The translations under genes were made by a program, and so were the position numbers. A model generated the notes under the pieces. The model searched no databases. It was not told the origin of the DNA and saw only the letters and a program-made list of their open reading frames with translations. Shown piece by piece: positions 7,745 through 14,038 of a stretch of DNA of 16,938 nt. Source of the DNA: Lachnospiraceae bacterium UBA3638 (GTDB taxonomy: Bacteria > Bacillota > Clostridia > Lachnospirales > Lachnospiraceae); assembly GCA_002373595.1 (NCBI GenBank), contig DFKT01000095.1:17161-34098 (forward strand), in the 5' to 3' direction. Every line of letters starts with the position of its first letter. The first letter of the stretch is position 1.

Positions 7745-10177
7745 TCAGATTCCCAGATCCTGCAAAGTATGTACAGCATCCATGGCGTCGCTCGAATACC
7801 TGTCGGCGCCTATTTCATCGGCGATCTCCTGCGTAAGCACAGCACCTCCTACAAATACGGGACATGTGATGCCATCCGCATGAAGCGCTTCTATGGTCTT
7901 TTTCATGTTTACGACCGTTGTCGTCATAAGTGCGGATAATCCGATAGCCTTGGGATTGTACTTATGCGCAGCCTCTACCACCGCACTTACCTTTACATCC
8001 TTGCCGAGATCTATCATCTGATATCCGTAGCTCTCACATACGACTTTTACTATATTCTTGCCTATATCATGTACATCGCCTTCCACGGTAGCTATAAGGA
8101 CAGGGCCTCTCTTCTCTCCGCTCCCGGTAAAGCTCTCCTGCACTACTTCAAAAGCAAGCTTAGTAGTCTCCGCTGCCGCTATGAGCTGGGGGAGGAATAT
8201 CCTGCCCTTCTCATAATCCTGTCCGACTGCGTTAAGCGCAGGGATGATAGTATTGTTGATAACATCCATCGCATCTTTTGAAGCGAGTTCTTCTTTGGTC
8301 TTTGCTTTTACGACATCCTTCATTCCCTTCCGGATCATATATCCGAGGTCATTGGTATCACCGGCTCCGGCATTTGCTCCACCCGCGTTGCTCGCCTGTG
8401 CTCCCGCGGCCTGTCCCGCGTTTCCCGCAGGTGCTGTCGTCGTGACATCTCCGGCATGTCTCTCGATGTACTTCTCTCCCGCCACATCCTTGTACATAAG
8501 GAGATTGAAAGCATCGATGCAGCTCATCATACCGTTATCGAGAGGGTTCATTATCGGCATATCGAGTCCCGCATTCATCGCCATCGTAAGGAAAGTCCTG
8601 TTGATAAGCGGACGGTTAGGCAGACCGAATGATACATTCGATACTCCGAGCACCGTATGATTGCCCATCTTTCTTACTTCGGATACCGCCTTGAGAGTCT
8701 CTGCGACTTCCTTTTGCTGAGCGGACGCGGTAAGTGTAAGGCAGTCTATGATGACATCCTCTTTCCTGATACCATAGCTTTCCGCGCGTGCTATTATCTT
8801 CTTTGCATGTTCCACTCTCTCGGGTGCTGTAAGCGGCACGCCTTCCTCGAGAGTAAGTCCGATTACCATACCGCCGTATTTCTTTACTACAGGAAGTATC
8901 GCATCGAGGACCGCGCTTTTTCCGTTTACGGAGTTGATGAGAGGTCTGCCGTTGTAATATCTGCAGGCTGTCTCAAGTGCTTCCGCGGATGACGAATCAA
9001 GCTGCAGAGGCAGTCCCGTTACTTCCTGTATCATGGGAACTACGATCTTCATCGTTTCTGCTTCGTCTATGCCGGGAAGTCCGACATTCAGGTCAAGTAC
9101 ATTGGCTCCGGCTTCCTCCTGATTAAGAGCCTCCGATACCAGCATGTCGAAATTGCTCTCTCTGAGAGCTGCCTGGAGTTTCTTTTTACCTGTAGGATTG
9201 AGTCTCTCTCCGCATACGATGACACTTCCGTCAAAGCGAACCGTCTTCGTCGCAGATGATACCTTGGGCATATATTCTCTCTTAGATGCTTCGCTCGGCT
9301 TTACATCAGCAGGGAGATTCTCTTTGAGTTTTCTGATAAACTCAGGGCTCGTTCCGCAGCATCCGCCGCAGATCGACACACCCTTTTCCGCAAAACCCAT
9401 TACCGACTTAACGAAATCATCCGCAGTCAGTTCATATACCGTCTCACCGTTTACAAACTTCGGAATGCCCGCATTAGGCTGAATAAGTACCGGGATATGT
9501 GAATTACAGAGTATATCCTCTATGATGGGAGCGAGCTCATCGGGGCCGAGCGAACAGTTAACTCCGAGCGCACTGACTCCGAGATTCTCCGCGACATTTA
9601 CAAAGGTCTCGGCATCCGTTCCGGTCATCGACCTTCCGCTCGCTTCAAATGTCATCGTTACAAATATCGGAAGATCAGAATGCTCTCTGGCAGCGAGTAT
9701 ACCCGCTTTTACTTCATAGAGATCTGTCTGCGTCTCGAGCAGCACGACATCGACTTTATCCTTTACGGTCTCTATCTGTTCAGCGATGATATCTACCGCC
9801 TCGTCAAATGACAGTGTTCCGATAGGCTTTAGCATAGTTCCTATGGGTCCTATATCAAGAGCGATATAGCTGTCATTCTCGCGTCCTAAGTTACGCCTTG
9901 CTCTGTCCGCATTATCGCATGCAGCTCTGAGCATGTCTTTCATATCATACTTCGAATGAGCCATCTTGAGACGGTTGCATCCGAAGGTATTGGTCGTGAT
10001 AAAGTCAGCTCCCGCTTTCAGGTATTTCTCATGTATCGAAACGATGAGATCGGGGTCATCTATATTAAGTTCCTCCGGGATACCGCCCACTTTAAGACCG
10101 GCCTCCTGGAGCTGTGTCCCCATGGCGCCGTCAAAGATGAGCATATCTTTTCCAAGTCTTTCTTTCAGATCCAACAC
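7745..10177 (-). CDS. metH: Cobalamin-dependent methionine synthase lacking the activation domain
   Basis: An 810-residue cytoplasmic enzyme that transfers methyl from methyltetrahydrofolate through cobalamin to homocysteine. The homocysteine-binding barrel spans about 1-290 with zinc ligands C208 and C273/C274 (GGCCGT). The pterin-binding barrel spans about 310-570 (GERLNPTG, LDLNVG). An Ala/Gly/Asn-rich linker at about 579-608 leads to the B12 cap (about 610-685) and the B12 domain with D701-V-H703-D-I-G706, where H703 is the lower axial ligand. Full-length E. coli-type MetH is about 1200 residues; the missing C-terminal reactivation domain is encoded by the overlapping gene upstream. The start is GTG at 10177, six bases after GGAGG, inside the last codons of that gene (13-base overlap). 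It is the last gene of its operon. Very confident. Confidence 0.95.
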   Translation of the reverse strand: MLDLKERLGKDMLIFDGAMGTQLQEAGLKVGGIPEELNIDDPDLIVSIHEKYLKAGADFITTNTFGCNRLKMAHSKYDMKDMLRAACDNADRARRNLGRENDSYIALDIGPIGTMLKPIGTLSFDEAVDIIAEQIETVKDKVDVVLLETQTDLYEVKAGILAAREHSDLPIFVTMTFEASGRSMTGTDAETFVNVAENLGVSALGVNCSLGPDELAPIIEDILCNSHIPVLIQPNAGIPKFVNGETVYELTADDFVKSVMGFAEKGVSICGGCCGTSPEFIRKLKENLPADVKPSEASKREYMPKVSSATKTVRFDGSVIVCGERLNPTGKKKLQAALRESNFDMLVSEALNQEEAGANVLDLNVGLPGIDEAETMKIVVPMIQEVTGLPLQLDSSSAEALETACRYYNGRPLINSVNGKSAVLDAILPVVKKYGGMVIGLTLEEGVPLTAPERVEHAKKIIARAESYGIRKEDVIIDCLTLTASAQQKEVAETLKAVSEVRKMGNHTVLGVSNVSFGLPNRPLINRTFLTMAMNAGLDMPIMNPLDNGMMSCIDAFNLLMYKDVAGEKYIERHAGDVTTTAPAGNAGQAAGAQASNAGGANAGAGDTNDLGYMIRKGMKDVVKAKTKEELASKDAMDVINNTIIPALNAVGQDYEKGRIFLPQLIAAAETTKLAFEVVQESFTGSGEKRGPVLIATVEGDVHDIGKNIVKVVCESYGYQMIDLGKDVKVSAVVEAAHKYNPKAIGLSALMTTTVVNMKKTIEALHADGITCPVFVGGAVLTQEIADEIGADRYSSDAMDAVHTLQDLGI

Positions 10178-10878
10178 CTGTCTCCTCCCTTTCTGATAGA
10201 GCAGATATCCTTACGCGTGCACCTTCCGCAGCTGCGCTCTGTCACAGCCTTCGTTCCTTCCGGTGCGAGCCCTATCATACCGAGCATGGTCTTGCGAGGG
10301 ATGAATGTCCCTCCGTCGGTACATGTGACTCCTATCTTTCTGTAGATATCTATCGCAGCGGACAGTTTAACATTAGTCTCAAGCGCGAGGTCTCCGTATC
10401 CGGGCGCGAACCTGAAAGTTCTCGGTCCGCTTATATATGTTCTCTCCGCCTCATCGAGCATACACTCGAGATACGCTCCGCTCGTCGCATCGAGCACACT
10501 CCCGAATGCTCCGTCCTTTGCCATTGTCTTCCTGATCAGTGTATCAGCCTGTGAACCCAGAGTAGATGCTATGATGCAGATCCTGTCACAGCCTTCGAAA
10601 TAAACCTTCAGATCCTCGGATATCAGATCTATATCAGCTTCACGGATACGGTAAAATCCTTCCGCATTCTTATCCATATCAAAGATACGCCCGCACACTC
10701 TGAAAGCATCCTCTTCATCGAGCATAAGGATACTCTTTTTGATAAGCTCGGTGATCGCCTCCCTGTCCGGTTTCCGGTCATCGTCAGGAGCAGCATCCGT
10801 ACTCTGATTTCTCGATACTCCGAGATAACTCAAAGCGAGCTTTATTATCTTTTCATCCCTACTCAAGTTCGAATGCAT
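10165..10878 (-). CDS. Stand-alone methionine synthase activation domain protein
   Basis: A 237-residue protein matching the AdoMet-binding reactivation domain that normally ends MetH. The diagnostic stretch is R156-F-A-P-G-Y-G-D-L at 156-164, followed by FIPRKTMLGMIGL at about 192-204. In the family this domain binds S-adenosylmethionine and re-methylates cobalamin after oxidation. The C-terminal tail carries four cysteines, C217, C220, C226 and C235, with the spacing of a small metal or Fe-S site; this is absent from the E. coli enzyme as far as I know and typical of clostridial split forms. It overlaps metH by 13 bases and the upstream membrane-protein gene by 20 bases, so strong coupling is expected. 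The ATG at 10878 has only a weak upstream GGGA; an in-frame TTG slightly downstream cannot be excluded. Confidence 0.88.
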   Translation of the reverse strand: MHSNLSRDEKIIKLALSYLGVSRNQSTDAAPDDDRKPDREAITELIKKSILMLDEEDAFRVCGRIFDMDKNAEGFYRIREADIDLISEDLKVYFEGCDRICIIASTLGSQADTLIRKTMAKDGAFGSVLDATSGAYLECMLDEAERTYISGPRTFRFAPGYGDLALETNVKLSAAIDIYRKIGVTCTDGGTFIPRKTMLGMIGLAPEGTKAVTERSCGRCTRKDICSIRKGGDRCWI

Positions 10879-12040
10879 AGATCATGTAATATCCCTGACC
10901 CATATCGGTCAGCATTATCCTTATCGTTTCATCCTGTCTCGAATAGTCGACTTCCTCTCCGCCTCTCATTGCATAGCAGTGATAGGTGAGATCTATGCTG
11001 CAACAATTGCCTGCCCATCTGACCGGATCATATTCCTTTATTATCTCCACTCTCGTATTGGAGTGTACGGTTGCCCATGATATACCGTCGATATTGGATG
11101 CGTGAAGCGAATTGGCTGCGGGCGATCCCGGCCAGGTATAGCTGAGAGCTGCGCTCAAATGCTCGGCAAGTCCGTTCCTTCCGTAAGTCAGATATACGAG
11201 ATAGCTCTCCAGAAATTTCTTCGAAAAGTTCCTGATCTTTCCGTCCAGCACTTCATCGGGAGCTATACGGAGGTATTCTTTGTCGGAGTTTACATTGCTG
11301 ACCAACCCTGTATCTTCGCCGTCTTCCGCGATGTTCCTCGGATCGTAATCGATCGCATTTCCGTCCGCATCGGTGATCTCGAGTTTTAATTCTTCGAGCA
11401 TCCCGCTCACTTTTATATTCTTGTACAGTATCTCATCCTTCAGGACCTCGGAGTATTTCCAAGTCGCATTCTCCTTATCGTAAGGGAAAAAGCTGATATC
11501 CTTCTCGGCGATGTACTTATCGTCTATCTCATTTCCTCCGAGCTTTACGGTGTAGTCCATGGGCACGGTAACCGATATTTCTTCGCTTCCGCCCGCAAAA
11601 CACTGTTCTTCTTTTACGCTCCACTCAAGGTCCTTGCCTTCAAGGGTTACGACCAACGTCTTTTCACCGTCGAGGTCCATTCTGTATGCGGGGTTCTCAT
11701 CGGTGTATGATCTGTCCTTGTAATACTCTCTCTCTGCATTTGCCAGCTTGTCCGTGAAATACTTTTCCGCATTCTCCAGACTGTCGAACTTATCCTTGCC
11801 GTCGCCGTACCAGAGCTCGGCCAGATGCTCGGGAGTTACCTCATCCGCATATCCTTCAAAGAAAAGCTGCGGTGCACGCTTCAGATCCTCCGCATATTTT
11901 TCCGCTTTCATCTGCTCATCCTGTGCAGACTGATATTTGACCATGTTGAGGAAAAGATATGCTATGACGGACAGCGATATCAGCACGAGGATCTCTATAT
12001 ATACTCTGAATACCTTCTTTGACACCGTTCCCGTCATCAT
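10859..12040 (-). CDS. Single-pass membrane protein of unknown function
   Basis: A 393-residue protein with one membrane helix at about residues 13-33 and a large, acidic region predicted to lie outside the cell. I recognise no enzyme motif. A Glu/Lys-rich helical stretch (about 38-110) follows the membrane segment; the rest is beta-rich, and the C-terminal part (about 285-393) could be an NTF2-like fold, which is a guess from pattern. Two adjacent cysteines occur near residue 348 (NCCS). The start overlaps the NAGPA stop. GGAGG lies four bases before the first ATG and seven before the second, so the second (12037) may be the one used. Sharing an operon with a surface phosphodiester glycosidase suggests an envelope job, not methionine synthesis. 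Confidence 0.75.
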   Translation of the reverse strand: MMTGTVSKKVFRVYIEILVLISLSVIAYLFLNMVKYQSAQDEQMKAEKYAEDLKRAPQLFFEGYADEVTPEHLAELWYGDGKDKFDSLENAEKYFTDKLANAEREYYKDRSYTDENPAYRMDLDGEKTLVVTLEGKDLEWSVKEEQCFAGGSEEISVTVPMDYTVKLGGNEIDDKYIAEKDISFFPYDKENATWKYSEVLKDEILYKNIKVSGMLEELKLEITDADGNAIDYDPRNIAEDGEDTGLVSNVNSDKEYLRIAPDEVLDGKIRNFSKKFLESYLVYLTYGRNGLAEHLSAALSYTWPGSPAANSLHASNIDGISWATVHSNTRVEIIKEYDPVRWAGNCCSIDLTYHCYAMRGGEEVDYSRQDETIRIMLTDMGQGYYMIYAFELE

Positions 12041-13128
12041 CTTGCCTCCGGCAGTACAAGTATCGTATTGGGAAGTCTCCTCATGCCGATGATACCCGAT
12101 CCTCTGATGAGGGACTCTCCGTTATACATCATATCCGTGGACGATCCTCCGTCGAGCATAGCGGCATTTACAGCGCCGTACTCGATCATGATATCCACGA
12201 GGTCCTGCTTTGAAGCTCCGAGGCTTCCTGCATGACGCCCTTCTATCGCAAGCAGGAGCCATGTTCCGTCCTCTCGCTGACCTACAGCAGTACGGGGATT
12301 TACTCCGCCGCCGAGATTCTTAAATGCTTTTCCGTCCTGAACGAGCACGCTTCCTGCCGAGAAGCTGACTCCGTCCACGACACCTGCCGATATTGCGCTC
12401 TCCGCACTCCAACTTCCGACTTTCAGACAGCCGTCCTTGTCTATACCGATAAAATTCCAATATACGGCACCCGGAGCTCCCCATTTGAGTTTTCCGTCCT
12501 TTATAACTATTCCGTCAGGTATGCCTCCCGTTCCGCTTCCGTTTACATCGACAAAGCCTCCGGCATTGATGCCACCGACAGCCTTATATCTGTCCATATA
12601 CTCATAGAGGTACTGTCCGTAGATGCCCTCACCGTAATTATCTAGCACTCCGACGACCACTCTCATCGGATCCTTTACGATCATCATCTTGCCACGGTAA
12701 TTCGGTCCCTTTACATCATCGACTCTGATACCGTCTACGAAGCCCTCATCCTCATCGTCCGTTCCGGCATCAGCCGTAAGAGATCCGGTCTCCCCGTCCT
12801 CTTCACCATCGGGCTCTTTTTTATATCCGAGTTCCTTATAATCATCCGTCTCAGTCTCCTGAGGTCCCAACAGAGTATCCACAGTCTCTTTGTCGAGGAA
12901 GAGATAGGGTACAAATTTGAGCGCACTGGTCTCATTACAGGAATTTACGAATATATATCTCGCCTTCTCCGAAGGACCCTTTACGAGAACGAGTATGGTT
13001 CCGACTATAAAGAGCGCAAAAACAAGCACGGTGGATACCGCATAGATAAGGATCCACTTTACGCATCCGGCCAGGATAAGTCCTGCCGACTTTTTATTCT
13101 CTTTGTTTTCTTTTGCTTTTCCGTCCAT
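12037..13128 (-). CDS. Membrane-anchored phosphodiester glycosidase (NAGPA domain)
   Basis: From ATG 13128 the protein has 363 residues: a Lys-rich cytoplasmic start, a membrane helix at about 20-48, an acidic low-complexity spacer (about 90-130) and a NAGPA-type domain (about 140-360). Family landmarks are GGINAGGF (185-192), NPRTAVG (277-283) and LDGGSSTDM (325-333). The family is named for the enzyme that removes GlcNAc from phosphodiester-linked glycans; bacterial members act on the envelope, but the substrate here is unknown. The frame is open up to an ATG at 13212, but that ATG lies in the -35 and another overlaps the -10 of a strong promoter, so those residues cannot be on the mRNA. 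No ideal ribosome binding site precedes 13128; GGAG is 16 bases away. First gene of the operon ending in metH. Confidence 0.87.
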   Translation of the reverse strand: MDGKAKENKENKKSAGLILAGCVKWILIYAVSTVLVFALFIVGTILVLVKGPSEKARYIFVNSCNETSALKFVPYLFLDKETVDTLLGPQETETDDYKELGYKKEPDGEEDGETGSLTADAGTDDEDEGFVDGIRVDDVKGPNYRGKMMIVKDPMRVVVGVLDNYGEGIYGQYLYEYMDRYKAVGGINAGGFVDVNGSGTGGIPDGIVIKDGKLKWGAPGAVYWNFIGIDKDGCLKVGSWSAESAISAGVVDGVSFSAGSVLVQDGKAFKNLGGGVNPRTAVGQREDGTWLLLAIEGRHAGSLGASKQDLVDIMIEYGAVNAAMLDGGSSTDMMYNGESLIRGSGIIGMRRLPNTILVLPEAR

Positions 13129-13158
13129 ATCAGTCTGAAAAGTGCTCCGAATCCCAAA

Positions 13159-13170
13159 TTTTGCGCAAAA
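13159..13170. promoter_or_regulatory. 12-bp perfect palindrome, candidate operator
   Basis: TTTTGCGCAAAA is a perfect 12-base palindrome lying about 8-18 bases after the predicted transcription start of the NAGPA-metH operon. This is a classic place for a repressor site. It could also form a short mRNA hairpin. No regulator can be named. Confidence 0.4.
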
Positions 13171-13183
13171 AACAACAAATCTC

Positions 13184-13212
13184 ATTATATCACGCGTTCC
13201 CCGCATTGTCAT
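13184..13212 (-). promoter_or_regulatory. Sigma-A promoter of the NAGPA-metH operon
   Basis: On the minus strand ATGACA (13207-13212, five of six bases to TTGACA), a 17-base spacer and TATAAT (13184-13189, perfect) with a TG one base upstream form a very good vegetative promoter. Transcription should begin near 13177, giving a leader of about 50 bases, too short for a cobalamin or SAM riboswitch. Confidence 0.75.
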
Positions 13213-13270
13213 TATTGCTTTTGCCTATGATCAGTGCTCCGATCCGCCTTATTTCAGACATCTGCCGTCA

Positions 13271-13299
13271 TTGACTTTTCATGGCCGAGGTGTTAGATT
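13271..13299 (+). promoter_or_regulatory. Candidate mntP promoter with leaderless geometry
   Basis: TTGACT (13271-13276), a 17-base spacer and TAGATT (13294-13299) match the sigma-A pattern at five and four of six positions. The -10 ends eight bases before the mntP ATG (13308), so the transcript would start at about the A of the start codon. Confidence 0.5.
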
Positions 13300-13307
13300 T
13301 TTGATTT

Positions 13308-13910
13308 ATGAACATCGGTGAACTCATAATCACATCAGTACTTCTCGGCATCGGCCTTGCGATGGATGCTTTTTCCGTGTCCATAGTTAACGGTATGAAA
13401 AAGCCCGATATGAAGATATCCGAGATGTGCATCACCGCCGGTGCTTTCGGAGTTTTCCAGTTCGGAATGCCCATGACCGGCTGGGGCTGCATCCATACGA
13501 TCGCCACTGCTTTTAATGCATTTCAGGTCTGCATCCCCTATATCGGTTTCATATTACTTCTCTATATCGGTGCCAAGATGATACTCGAAGGCATCAAGGG
13601 AATCACTCTGGCTGACAAGGAGGAAGAAGGCGAAGAACCCACTCCCGAGGATAAAGGTGCTCCCTTCTTTAAGATACTTTTCATTCAGGCGATCGCCACC
13701 TCGATAGACGCTCTGTCAGTAGGCTTCACCACAGCGGAATACACACTCCCCATGGCACTTTTAAGCTCGATGATCATTGGTATCGTTACCTTTGCCCTCT
13801 GTATACCGGCATTAAAGCTCGGCCGCATCGCAGGCGCCAAGCTCGGTGATAAAGCAAATATCGCCGGCGGAATCATTCTCATAGCCATAGGCATAAAACT
13901 CCTCTTCTGA
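13308..13910 (+). CDS. mntP: MntP-type manganese efflux pump
   Basis: A 200-residue protein of six predicted membrane helices, built from two related halves as in the MntP (DUF204) family that exports Mn2+ from the cytoplasm. Each half carries its signature acidic motif: AMDAFSVSI with D20 and SIDALSVGF with D134. An acidic loop of about 16 residues (Glu/Pro-rich, about 102-117) separates the halves. The start is fixed by an in-frame TGA at 13302-13304 just upstream. No Shine-Dalgarno sequence precedes it; the closest purine run (GAGG) is 17 bases away. I looked for the yybP-ykoY manganese riboswitch common before such genes and see no room for it. It is divergent from the NAGPA operon and upstream of the GH9 gene. 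Confidence 0.92.
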   Translation: MNIGELIITSVLLGIGLAMDAFSVSIVNGMKKPDMKISEMCITAGAFGVFQFGMPMTGWGCIHTIATAFNAFQVCIPYIGFILLLYIGAKMILEGIKGITLADKEEEGEEPTPEDKGAPFFKILFIQAIATSIDALSVGFTTAEYTLPMALLSSMIIGIVTFALCIPALKLGRIAGAKLGDKANIAGGIILIAIGIKLLF

Positions 13911-13950
13911 TATACTTTAACTCCCTATATAACAAAAAATGACTGTTAAT

Positions 13951-13965
13951 ACTCAAAAAATGAGT
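13951..13965. promoter_or_regulatory. Inverted repeat upstream of the GH9 gene
   Basis: ACTCA-AAAAA-TGAGT is a perfect five-base inverted repeat with a five-base centre, overlapping the -35 position of a possible weak promoter whose -10 would be TATAGT (13983-13988). There is no T-run, so it is not a terminator. A second repeat of the same geometry, ATCAT-AAGTC-ATGAT, lies at 14003-14017. Confidence 0.3.
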
Positions 13966-14025
13966 GGTGCATACGGAACATATATAGTAATTTGTTTGCA
14001 TGATCATAAGTCATGATTCGCATAC

Positions 14026-14031
14026 AAGGAG
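14026..14031 (+). promoter_or_regulatory. Ribosome binding site that fixes the GH9 start
   Basis: AAGGAG stands seven bases before the ATG at 14039. This favours that codon over the in-frame ATG at 14000, which has no purine-rich sequence before it. Confidence 0.8.
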
Positions 14032-14038
14032 CATTGAT

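Noticed and set aside
13129..13180. Cobalamin or SAM riboswitch or T-box controlling metH
   Set aside because: The leader of the operon is only about 50 bases, and no such element is visible within the overlapping gene junctions.
13213..13307. yybP-ykoY manganese riboswitch before mntP
   Set aside because: The predicted transcript starts at about the ATG, and the conserved riboswitch stems and loops are not seen in the 95 bases.
13951..13965. Transcription terminator of mntP
   Set aside because: The stem is only five AT-rich pairs with an A loop and no following T-run.
14000..14038. Earlier start for the GH9 gene at ATG 14000
   Set aside because: It has no ribosome binding site and overlaps the inverted repeat region, whereas ATG 14039 has AAGGAG seven bases upstream.
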